Assembly: GCA_036568605.1 (NCBI GenBank)
Contig: DATCSE010000581.1
Span: 1-13,616 of the forward strand
DNA from: DATCSE01 sp036568605
Lineage (GTDB): Bacteria; Pseudomonadota; Gammaproteobacteria; Burkholderiales; Burkholderiaceae_C
Length of the DNA: 13,616 bases
Direction of reading: 5' to 3'
Positions within the stretch are counted from its first letter, which is position 1, and each line of letters begins with the position of its first letter. Of the stretch, positions 6,760 through 13,217 are shown one piece after another. The position numbers and the translations under genes were made by a program. The notes below the pieces were generated by a model, which saw only the letters and a program-made list of their open reading frames with translations, ran no database searches and was not told where the DNA came from.

Positions 6760-7985
6760 GTCGCTTCCTTCGGCGTCAGACCCGGCGTGAGCGTCGGATG
6801 GACCGGGACCACATCGGCGTTGCGCGTCGGTAGCGCCGCAGGCGGCGTCGCCGCCGCAGCGTTTTCGACCGAAGCCGGCTCCGGCGTCGCCTCCGGCACC
6901 GGGACAGGCACGGGCACAGGCACAGGCACAGGCACAGCCGTTGGAGCCGGCGCGAACAGCCGCCCTCGCAACGCATCGCTCGCCAGGATCAGCAGGAATG
7001 CGAAGCCCTGCAGCACCAGCACCGACGCATCGGGCACATCGAGCCGGCGCTGCAGCAGGCTGCCGGCCGCGCCGAAGCCGCCGAACAACACCGCGACCGG
7101 CATCACCAGCCACGGGTTCTGGCGGGCGACGAATGCGACCAGGATGCCCGCATAACCGAGCCCGGCGATCAGCGACGCATTGGCGTTCGTGTGCACCGCC
7201 GCGACCTCGATGCCGCCCGCGAGCCCGGCGCAGGCGCCGCCGATCGCGCAGGCGACGACGATGATGCGCGTGCTCGGCAACCCGACCAGCCGGGCCGCGC
7301 GCGCGTTGCCGCCGACGATGCGGGTCGCGAAGCCCGTGGTCGTGAAGAACAGCCAGATGCCCAGCGCCACGCACGCGACGATGCCGAACACCAGGCCCCA
7401 GTGCACGTCGCTGTCGAACATCCCGCCGATGCGCAGCCCCTCGGCCAACGTGCGGGTCGACGGCTTGTTCAGGCTGGCCGGATCGCGCATGGGCCCTTCG
7501 ACGATGTGCTTGAACAGCGCGATCGCGGTGTAGGCCAGCAGCAGGCTGGAGATCGTCTCGTTGACGCCGCGCCACTGGCGCAGCACGCCGACCAGCGCGA
7601 TCCACGCCGCGCCGGCCGCCGCCGCGGCGAGCAGCAGCAGCGCGGTGCCGAAGGCATTCGGCGGCGGCGTGACCAGGTACGGCAGACCGGCGCAGGCGAG
7701 CCCGCCCAGCACCAGCGCGCCCTCGCCGCCGATCACGATCAGCCCGGCACGCGCCGGGATCGCCACGCACAGCGCCGTCAGCATCAGCGGCGCGGCGCGC
7801 TGCAGCGAGTTCTGCCACGAGAACCAGTCGCCGAACGCGCCCTTGAACAGCAGCGCCCAGGCGTCCAGCGGGCTCTTGCCGCCGAGCCAGACGAACAGGC
7901 CGAACAGCAGCAGCGCGCCGGCCAAGGCGGCCAGCGGCAGCACGACCGATTCGATCGCCTCGAGGCTGCGCGCCGAGAGCTTCAT
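6756..7985 (-). CDS. BMP-type ABC transporter permease, first subunit, with Pro/Val-rich tail
   Basis: This is a 409-residue membrane subunit of the YufP type. Hydrophobic segments run from about 15 to 338. The loop motifs RAGLIVIGGEGALVLGG (79-95) and GVNETISSLLLAY (140-152) are the family's conserved features, as is the GLGYAGILVAFVAR stretch at 275-288. After the last helix there is an unusual tail of about 67 residues, rich in Pro, Val, Ala and Thr. It includes seven Val-Pro repeats at 351-364 encoded by a tandem hexamer. The start codon has no clear Shine-Dalgarno, although no better start is in frame. The gene lies 46 bp after the binding-protein gene and overlaps the next permease by four bases. 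Confidence 0.9.
   Translation of the reverse strand: MKLSARSLEAIESVVLPLAALAGALLLFGLFVWLGGKSPLDAWALLFKGAFGDWFSWQNSLQRAAPLMLTALCVAIPARAGLIVIGGEGALVLGGLACAGLPYLVTPPPNAFGTALLLLAAAAAGAAWIALVGVLRQWRGVNETISSLLLAYTAIALFKHIVEGPMRDPASLNKPSTRTLAEGLRIGGMFDSDVHWGLVFGIVACVALGIWLFFTTTGFATRIVGGNARAARLVGLPSTRIIVVACAIGGACAGLAGGIEVAAVHTNANASLIAGLGYAGILVAFVARQNPWLVMPVAVLFGGFGAAGSLLQRRLDVPDASVLVLQGFAFLLILASDALRGRLFAPAPTAVPVPVPVPVPVPVPEATPEPASVENAAAATPPAALPTRNADVVPVHPTLTPGLTPKEAT
6895..6936. repeat. Tandem hexanucleotide repeat encoding (Val-Pro)7
   Basis: There are seven six-base units on the plus strand: GGCACC, GGGACA, GGCACG and then four exact GGCACA. On the coding (minus) strand they read as Val-Pro codon pairs in the permease tail. 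Because the unit is a multiple of three, gain or loss of copies would change tail length without shifting frame. The identity of four consecutive units at the nucleotide level suggests recent slippage. Confidence 0.85.
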
Positions 7986-8031
7986 CGCCCGCGCCGTTGC
8001 AAGGATCGTGCGCGTTCGGCCGTTGCCCGCC

Positions 8032-9144
8032 TCAGGCCGGCTTGCCGACCACGCCCTCGACCAGGTAGCTCATCCCTTCGAGCACGGGATCGGTCTGCTT
8101 GAAGACCTTGCCGGCCTCGATCTGGGTCTTTCCGTTGTTGTCTTTCAGCGGGCCCTTGAAGATGTCGAACGTGCCCTTGAGCATCGCCGCCTTCACGTCG
8201 TCGGCCTGCTTCTTCGCGGCGGCGCTGACCATGGACCCGTACGGCGAGGTCTTCACGAAGCCGTCCTTCAAGCCGCCGCGCACGAAGTTCGGGTGCGGCT
8301 TGCCGCCGCGCGCCGCGTCGATGATCTGCTTGTACGCGGTGATCCAGTTCCACTCGGCGCCGGTCAGGTACGCGGCCGGCGCGAGCTTGGCCTGGCTCGC
8401 GTGGTAGCCGCAGACGAACTTGCCGCGCTTGGCCGCGGTCTCGACGACGACCTTGGGCCCGTCGACGTGCATCGTGAACACGTCGGCCCCCTGGTCGGCC
8501 AGGCTGTTGGTCGCCTCGGCTTCCTTGACGGCCATCGACCAGTCGCCAGTGAAGATCACGGTGGTCGTGATGCTCGGGTCGACCGAGCGCGCGCCCATCG
8601 TGAACGCGTTGATGTTGCGCAGCACCTGGGGGATCGGCTTCGCGGCGACGAAGCCCAGCTTCTTGCTCTTCGTCATGTGGCCGGCGACGATGCCGTTCAG
8701 GTATTGCGCCTCGTCGATGTAGCCGAAGAAGCTGCCGGTGTTCTTCGGGTGCTTGCCTTCGGTCCACAGGCCGCCGCAGTGGGCGAAGCGCACGTTCGGG
8801 TTCTTCGCGGCGACCGCCAGCATGTGCGGGTCGAAGTAGCCGAACGACGTGGGGAACAGCAGCGTCGCGCCATCCTGCGAGATCATGCCCTGCATCGTCT
8901 TCTGCACGCCGGCGGTCTCGGGCACGTTCTCCTCTTCGACGACCTTCACGCCGGCCCACTTCTTGACTTCGGCAGCAGCTTCGGCGTGCGCCTGGTTGTA
9001 GCCGTAGTCATCCTTCGGGCCGACATAGATGAAGCCGACCGTGATGCTCGCCTGCGCGGCTGCGAAGCCCGGCCAGGCGGCGGTGCCGACGCCGGCGCCC
9101 AGTGCCTTCAGCAGATCGCGGCGATTGATTTCGGGATGGCCCAT
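8032..9144 (-). CDS. BMP-family ABC transporter substrate-binding protein, Tat-exported
   Basis: This is the periplasmic binding protein of the operon (PF02608 type, related to PnrA/Med-like nucleoside binders), 370 residues long. A twin-arginine signal is clear: NRRDLLKALG at 7-16, a short hydrophobic stretch, then an Ala-rich cleavage region near residue 30. Export would therefore be of the folded protein. The mature part begins with ITVGFIYVGPKDDYGYNQAH, the family's first strand and ligand-loop pattern, and continues through FGYFDP and GYIDEAQYLNGIVAG. GAGGAG lies eight bases before ATG 9144. It is the first gene after a sigma-54 promoter and precedes the permeases by 46 bp. The ligand is unknown; a nucleobase, ureide or triazine would fit the hydrolase downstream. 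Confidence 0.93.
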   Translation of the reverse strand: MGHPEINRRDLLKALGAGVGTAAWPGFAAAQASITVGFIYVGPKDDYGYNQAHAEAAAEVKKWAGVKVVEEENVPETAGVQKTMQGMISQDGATLLFPTSFGYFDPHMLAVAAKNPNVRFAHCGGLWTEGKHPKNTGSFFGYIDEAQYLNGIVAGHMTKSKKLGFVAAKPIPQVLRNINAFTMGARSVDPSITTTVIFTGDWSMAVKEAEATNSLADQGADVFTMHVDGPKVVVETAAKRGKFVCGYHASQAKLAPAAYLTGAEWNWITAYKQIIDAARGGKPHPNFVRGGLKDGFVKTSPYGSMVSAAAKKQADDVKAAMLKGTFDIFKGPLKDNNGKTQIEAGKVFKQTDPVLEGMSYLVEGVVGKPA

Positions 9145-9217
9145 GGTCGTGTGCTCCTCGACAGGTCGGTTGGCAGGTAGGCGCGGCAGCGGTCCGCTGA
9201 ATACTCACTTGTATACA

Positions 9218-9233
9218 TGCAACCCACGTGCCA
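9218..9233 (-). promoter_or_regulatory. Sigma-54 promoter of the BMP/hydrolase operon
   Basis: The minus strand reads TGGCACG-TGGG-TTGCA, an exact match to the sigma-54 consensus TGGCACG-N4-TTGCA, with ten bases between the invariant GG and GC. The predicted start is near 9207, giving a leader of about 62 nt before the binding-protein gene. Sigma-54 promoters need an enhancer-binding activator; NtrC is the obvious candidate for a nitrogen-acquisition operon. Confidence 0.85.
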
Positions 9234-9297
9234 GCTCGCTTGCAGGGGCGCCCGCCCGCGCTCAGACTAATAACCGTGGCGCAACGGCACGCCCTCG

Positions 9298-9312
9298 GCA
9301 TCGGGCTGGTGC
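9298..9312. promoter_or_regulatory. Candidate NtrC-type site shared by divergent promoters
   Basis: GCATC-GGGCT-GGTGC matches nine of ten defined bases of the NtrC pattern GCACC-N5-GGTGC. Its centre is about 98 bp upstream of the predicted minus-strand start and about 88 bp upstream of the plus-strand nasR start, in the range for an enhancer serving both. The activator assignment is inferred. Confidence 0.5.
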
Positions 9313-9366
9313 GCAGCGCGCGGTTTCGAGCACGAATTCGCAGCGGCGGCGCCCCAAGTCGGCGAG

Positions 9367-9382
9367 CGGCACGGTTGTTGCA
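9367..9382 (+). promoter_or_regulatory. Sigma-54 promoter of the NIT-ANTAR gene
   Basis: CGGCACG-GTTG-TTGCA differs from the sigma-54 consensus only in its first base, with the correct ten-base GG-GC interval. The predicted start is near 9393, 25 bases before ATG 9418. This also argues against an upstream TTG at 9391 as the translation start. Confidence 0.7.
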
Positions 9383-9417
9383 GCCCGGCCTTGCCGTTGC
9401 CGCCTCGTACCGCCGCG

Positions 9418-10635
9418 ATGAAATCCGCCCTCAGCTTTCTCGTCGCCGCCCGCGAGTGCGAGATCCGGGAGCTCGAGCAGCTGGCGCAGACGAGCGAGCT
9501 GGTCAGCCTCGTCGGCCAGCTGATTCACGCGCTGCAGAAGGAGCGCGGGATCTCCAATGTGTACCTGGGCTCCAAGGGCACCCGGTTCGCCGAGCAGCGC
9601 GCGCCGCAGGCGCAGGTCTGCGACGAGATCGCACAGCAGGTGCGCGAGCGCTTCGACGCACTCGACGCCGGACCGCAGCGCGTGCGCAACGGCGCACGCC
9701 TGTTCGGGCGCATCGCCGCGGTGCTGCACGGCCTGGACGAGCTGCCGCACCTGCGCGAACGTATCGGAGCGCGCGACCTGGGCGCCGAAGGCGCGACCGC
9801 CGCGTTCGTCGGCCTGATCGGCGAGCTGCTCGCGGTCGTGTTCGAGGCCGCCGACAGCGCGACCGACCCGCAGATCTCGCGCGCGCTGGTCGCGATGTTC
9901 AATTTCATGCAGGGCAAGGAATTCGCCGGGCAGGAACGCGCGTTCGGCGCGATGGTGTTCGTCGGCGGCCGCGCCGCCGGCCGCGAGCCGCAGTGGCAGC
10001 AGCTGATCGACATGCAGGAGCGCTGCTTCCAGGTGTTCAGCGAGTTCGCCGACCCGGCCGTGCGCGAGGTCTGGGAGGCGCGCCAGCACGGCACGCGCCT
10101 CAGCGAGCTGGAGCGGCTGCGCCGGATCGGCCGCAGCGCGAAGCCCGGCACGTCGTTCGAGCCCGAGCTCGGACCGACCTGGTACGACGTCTGCACGCAG
10201 CGCATCGACGCGATGCGCGCGGTCGAGGATGCACTCGCGGCGCAATTGAGGGCGCTTTGCGAGCGCCGCATCGAACAGACGCGCGCCGAGCTGCGCGACC
10301 AGCAGACCACGCTGCGCGCGCTGACGCGCCCCGCCGGCCCGCACGCGACAGCGCTGCCGCTTGGCCCGCAGCTCGAGCGCTCGATCGTCGAGCTGCTGCA
10401 GGACCAGTCCCATCGCCTGCAGGCGATGAGCGACGAGCTCGACACGGCCCGTGCCGCGCTGAACGAGCGCAAGGTCATCGAGCGCGCGAAGGGCCTGCTG
10501 ATGGCCTCGCGCAAGATCAGCGAGGACGCCGCCTACAAGGCGCTGCGCGACGCGGCGATGAACCAGCACCGGCGGCTGGTCGACGTGGCCGAGCGGTTGA
10601 TCGAGGCGCGCGAGCTGCTCGGGCCGAAGGGATAG
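9418..10635 (+). CDS. nasR: NIT-ANTAR nitrate-responsive transcription antiterminator
   Basis: NasR senses nitrate or nitrite and binds leader RNA to stop premature termination of the nitrate assimilation operon. The 405-residue product has the two expected parts. The NIT sensor domain begins with HALQKERGISNVYLGSKG (37-54), the family's entry helix and signature, and runs as an all-helical region to about residue 270. It is followed by a linker and coiled coil and the C-terminal ANTAR RNA-binding domain at about 337-394, with ERKVIERAKGLLM and the KISEDAAYKALRDAAM helix. I use ATG 9418; no strong Shine-Dalgarno is visible. A matching ANTAR RNA target lies 153 bp downstream in the leader of the next operon, which supports the assignment strongly. 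The gene order equals nasR-nasF in Klebsiella. Confidence 0.92.
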   Translation: MKSALSFLVAARECEIRELEQLAQTSELVSLVGQLIHALQKERGISNVYLGSKGTRFAEQRAPQAQVCDEIAQQVRERFDALDAGPQRVRNGARLFGRIAAVLHGLDELPHLRERIGARDLGAEGATAAFVGLIGELLAVVFEAADSATDPQISRALVAMFNFMQGKEFAGQERAFGAMVFVGGRAAGREPQWQQLIDMQERCFQVFSEFADPAVREVWEARQHGTRLSELERLRRIGRSAKPGTSFEPELGPTWYDVCTQRIDAMRAVEDALAAQLRALCERRIEQTRAELRDQQTTLRALTRPAGPHATALPLGPQLERSIVELLQDQSHRLQAMSDELDTARAALNERKVIERAKGLLMASRKISEDAAYKALRDAAMNQHRRLVDVAERLIEARELLGPKG

Positions 10636-10669
10636 CTCCAGAGGGAGAGGGAGCAAATGGTGCCGCGCC

Positions 10670-10684
10670 GCACCAAATGCGCGC
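10670..10684. promoter_or_regulatory. Candidate NtrC-type site upstream of the nitrate operon
   Basis: GCACC-AAATG-CGCGC keeps one perfect NtrC half-site (GCACC) and three of five bases of the other, centred about 105 bp before the predicted start. A second half-site, AAATGGTGC, is at 10655-10663. Together TGGTGC and GCACCA form an inverted repeat around six bases (10658-10675). The spacing fits an enhancer; which protein binds is inferred. Confidence 0.4.
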
Positions 10685-10755
10685 TGCGCGTGGCGAAACA
10701 CACACACTGCCCCACCTCGCTGGTGCCCGCCATCCTCTTCCAGGCTCCGGACTCC

Positions 10756-10771
10756 TGGCACGGCGCGTGCA
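10756..10771 (+). promoter_or_regulatory. Sigma-54 promoter of the nitrate transporter operon
   Basis: TGGCACG-GCGC-GTGCA has a perfect -24 element and a -12 element with one change (G for the first T); GG and GC are ten bases apart. The predicted start is near 10782, seven bases before the first leader hairpin. This is the layout of the Klebsiella nasF promoter and leader. Confidence 0.75.
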
Positions 10772-10788
10772 TAGGCTCCACCATCAGC

Positions 10789-10839
10789 GGTCCGCGCAAT
10801 GACGCACGGATCGATCGGATATCGGGCAAAGGCGTCCGA
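10789..10839 (+). ncRNA. ANTAR-binding leader RNA: two hexaloop hairpins P1 and P2
   Basis: P1 pairs 10789-10797 with 10804-10812: nine positions, one C-A mismatch and one G-U pair, closing the six-base loop AATGAC (10798-10803). P2 pairs 10822-10827 with 10834-10839: six pairs including one G-U, closing the loop AAAGGC (10828-10833). P2 can be extended by three more pairs past a small internal loop. Both loops have A at position 1 and G at position 4, the conserved features of ANTAR RNA targets. A linker of nine bases separates the hairpins. P2 occupies 12 of the 13 bases that form the 5' arm of the following terminator, so the two folds exclude each other. NasR-like protein bound to P1-P2 would prevent termination. 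Confidence 0.88.
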
Positions 10840-10908
10840 CTCCGCCGAGCGGCGAGGCACATCTGCGTGCCTGCGCGGTTCGGCGTGGTCGAGACGCCTT
10901 TTTGTTTT
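10828..10908 (+). terminator. Intrinsic terminator (attenuator) in the nitrate-operon leader
   Basis: Bases 10828-10840 (AAAGGCGTCCGAC) pair with 10888-10901 (GTCGAGACGCCTTT) in a 13-bp stem with a single bulged A at 10892. Five T follow from 10899, then G, then four T, the usual U-tract. The 47-base apical region has further hairpins, including CGCC/GGCG (10843-10854) and AGGCAC/GTGCCT (10855-10872). Lying between promoter and first gene, it is an attenuator and not an end-of-operon terminator. Confidence 0.9.
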
Positions 10909-10939
10909 GCCGGCTTGGCTTTCAGCGCGAGGAGTATCC

Positions 10940-12214
10940 ATGTCCACCACGGTCCGCGGCGTCTTGGCGAATGAACCCAGACGCGAGTTCTTGAAAGCCG
11001 GCTCGGCGCTCGCCGCGGCCACCGCCGCCGGCGCGGCGATGGGTGTCGCGCCGCGCGCCTGGGCCGCCGGCTCCGACGCGCCGGAGAAGAAGGAGGTGCG
11101 CATCGGCTTCATCCCGCTGACCGACTGCGCCTCGGTCGTGATGGCCTCGGTGCTGAAGTTCGACGAGAAGTACGGCGTCAAGATCATCCCGACCAAGGAA
11201 GCCTCGTGGGCCGGCGTGCGCGACAAGCTGGTCAACGGCGAGCTCGACATGGCGCACGTGCTCTGGGGCCTGGTCTACGGCGTGCACCTGGGCGTCGGCG
11301 GGCCGAAGAAGGACATGGCGGTCCTGATGAACCTGAACCACAACGGCCAGGCCATCACGCTGTCGAAGAAGCTGGCCGACAAGGGCGCGGTCGACGGGCC
11401 CAGCCTGGCCAAGCTGATGAGCACCGACAAGCGCGAGTACACCTTCGCGCAGACCTTCCCGACCGGCACTCACGCGATGTGGCTGTACTACTGGCTCGCG
11501 ACCTACGGCATCAACCCGATGAAGGACGCGAAGATGATCACCGTGCCGCCGCCGCAGATGGTCGCGAACATGCGCGTGGGCAACATGGACGGCTACTGCG
11601 TCGGCGAGCCCTGGGGCCACCGCGCGATCGCCGACGGCATCGGCATCACCGGCGTGACCACGCAGGACATCTGGAAGGACCACCCGGAGAAGGCGCTGGG
11701 CACCACCGCGGAGTTCGTGCAGAAGAACCCGAACACCTGCCGCGCGGTGATGATGGCGATCCTCGAGGCCGGCCGCTGGATCGACGCGGGCCTGCAGAAC
11801 AAGAACAAGATGGCCGAGACGGTCGCCGACAAGGCCTACGTCAACACCTCGGTCGACGTGATCAACCAGCGCATCCTGGGCCGCTACCAGAACGGCCTGG
11901 GCAAGACCTGGGACGACCCGAACCACATGAAGTTCTTCAACGACGGCGTCGTGAACTACCCGTACCTCAGCGACGGCATGTGGTTCCTGACCCAGCACAA
12001 GCGCTGGGGCCTGCTGAAGGACCATCCCGACTACCTCGCGGTGGCCGGCAAGATCAACCAGACCGCGCTGTACAAGGAAGCCGCCTCGGCGCTGAAGATC
12101 AGCGTGCCCAAGAGCGACCTGCGCGCGAGCAAGCTGGTCGACGGCAGCGTCTGGGACGGCAAGGAGCCGGCCAAGTACGCCGATTCGTTCAAGGTGCGCG
12201 CGGCCAGCGCCTGA
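10940..12214 (+). CDS. nrtA: Nitrate-type ABC transporter substrate-binding protein, Tat-exported
   Basis: This is the periplasmic solute-binding protein of an NrtA/CmpA/NasF-type importer, 424 residues long. A twin-arginine signal is present: RREFLKAG at 14-21, then an Ala-rich hydrophobic stretch and an AWA-A cleavage region near 43. The mature protein opens with VRIGFIPLTDCA (53-64) and includes PPPQMVANMRVG and GYCVGEPWG, conserved ligand-pocket regions of the nitrate/bicarbonate group. ATG 10940 has GAGGAG five bases upstream; the longer frame back to 10799 runs through the leader hairpins and is not translated as such. The gene lies behind a sigma-54 promoter and an ANTAR attenuator, which makes nitrate or nitrite the most likely substrate. 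Close relatives carry cyanate or bicarbonate, so substrate rests on context. Confidence 0.9.
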   Translation: MSTTVRGVLANEPRREFLKAGSALAAATAAGAAMGVAPRAWAAGSDAPEKKEVRIGFIPLTDCASVVMASVLKFDEKYGVKIIPTKEASWAGVRDKLVNGELDMAHVLWGLVYGVHLGVGGPKKDMAVLMNLNHNGQAITLSKKLADKGAVDGPSLAKLMSTDKREYTFAQTFPTGTHAMWLYYWLATYGINPMKDAKMITVPPPQMVANMRVGNMDGYCVGEPWGHRAIADGIGITGVTTQDIWKDHPEKALGTTAEFVQKNPNTCRAVMMAILEAGRWIDAGLQNKNKMAETVADKAYVNTSVDVINQRILGRYQNGLGKTWDDPNHMKFFNDGVVNYPYLSDGMWFLTQHKRWGLLKDHPDYLAVAGKINQTALYKEAASALKISVPKSDLRASKLVDGSVWDGKEPAKYADSFKVRAASA

Positions 12215-12270
12215 TGGCGACGTACCCGCGCCTGTCTCGCGATCTGCTTCGTTCTCCCCAGGAGGCCACC

Positions 12271-13206
12271 ATGGTCAGTGCCGTCTTCCACAATCCGCGC
12301 GGCGAGTCGCGCAGCGAAACGCATGTTGCGTCCGCGCCGGCCGCCCGCAAGCCCGCGCTGGCGCTCGCGCCCGCACCGAGCAGCAGCGCGTCGCCCGACC
12401 CCGCGGCGCCGGCGGTCGCGGCGCGCGAGCCGTTCGATCTGCGCGGCCTCGTCGGCCGCATCGTTCCGCCCGTGCTGGGCCTCGCGCTGCTGATCGGCGT
12501 GTGGGCGCTGCTGACGATGAAGAGCACCACCTTCCCGACGCCGTCGGCGACCTTCGATGCCGCGGTCAAGCTGTTCGCCGACCCGTTCTACCGCAAGGGG
12601 CCGAACGACCAGGGCATAGGCTGGAACATCCTGTTCTCGCTGGAGCGGGTCGCGCTGGGCTTCGGCCTGGCCGCGGCGGTCGGTATTCCGGCCGGCTTCG
12701 TGATCGGCCGCTTCGAGTTCGTCAGCCGGATGTTCTCGCCGCTGATCAGCCTGCTGCGCCCAGTCTCGCCGCTCGCCTGGCTGCCGATCGGCCTGCTGGT
12801 GTTCAAGGCCGCGAACCCGGCCGCGATCTGGACCATCTTCATCTGCTCGATCTGGCCGATGGTGGTCAACACCGCGGTGGGCGTGCAGCGCGTCCCGCAG
12901 GACTACCTGAACGTCGCGCGGGTGCTGAACCTCTCGGAGTGGAAGGTGATGACGCGCATCCTGTTCCCCGCGGTGCTGCCGTACATGCTGACCGGCGTGC
13001 GGCTCTCGGTGGGCACGGCCTGGCTCGTGATCGTCGCGGCCGAGATGCTGACCGGCGGCGTCGGCATCGGCTTCTGGGTCTGGGACGAGTGGAACAACCT
13101 GAACGTGCAGCACATCATCGTCGCGATCTTCGTGATCGGCATCGTCGGGCTGGTGCTCGAGCAGGCGTTGATCCTGATCGCCAAGCGGTTCAGCTTCGAT
13201 CACTGA
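12271..13206 (+). CDS. ntrB: Nitrate-type ABC transporter permease
   Basis: This inner-membrane permease of the NrtB/NasE type has 311 residues and about six hydrophobic helices between 65 and 304. The ATPase-contact loop is visible at about 207-240 (VPQDYLNVARVLNLSEWKVM, then RILFPAVLPYM), the EAA-like region of this family. The segment before the first helix (about 19-52) is unusually rich in Ala, Pro and Ser and is probably a disordered cytoplasmic extension. ATG 12271 has a full AGGAGG six bases upstream. Another ATG at 12214 overlaps the nrtA stop and would add 19 residues, but it has no comparable ribosome site. The next gene starts 11 bases after the stop. Confidence 0.92.
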   Translation: MVSAVFHNPRGESRSETHVASAPAARKPALALAPAPSSSASPDPAAPAVAAREPFDLRGLVGRIVPPVLGLALLIGVWALLTMKSTTFPTPSATFDAAVKLFADPFYRKGPNDQGIGWNILFSLERVALGFGLAAAVGIPAGFVIGRFEFVSRMFSPLISLLRPVSPLAWLPIGLLVFKAANPAAIWTIFICSIWPMVVNTAVGVQRVPQDYLNVARVLNLSEWKVMTRILFPAVLPYMLTGVRLSVGTAWLVIVAAEMLTGGVGIGFWVWDEWNNLNVQHIIVAIFVIGIVGLVLEQALILIAKRFSFDH

Positions 13207-13217
13207 GGAGGCGAGTC

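Noticed and set aside
6895..6936. CRISPR-like array
   Set aside because: The units are contiguous six-base repeats without spacers, lying in frame inside a permease gene.
9145..9207. A second ANTAR leader in front of the BMP operon
   Set aside because: The roughly 62-nt leader has no pair of A1/G4 hexaloop hairpins and no T-tract terminator.
9391..9417. TTG at 9391 as an upstream start for the NIT-ANTAR protein
   Set aside because: It lies before the transcription start predicted from the sigma-54 promoter (near 9393), has no ribosome site, and adds nine residues not needed by the family.
10855..10872. Hairpin AGGCAC-ATCTGC-GTGCCT as the second ANTAR hairpin
   Set aside because: Its loop has A at 1 but T at 4, it lies inside the terminator apex, and it does not compete with the terminator stem; the AAAGGC hairpin fits both rules.
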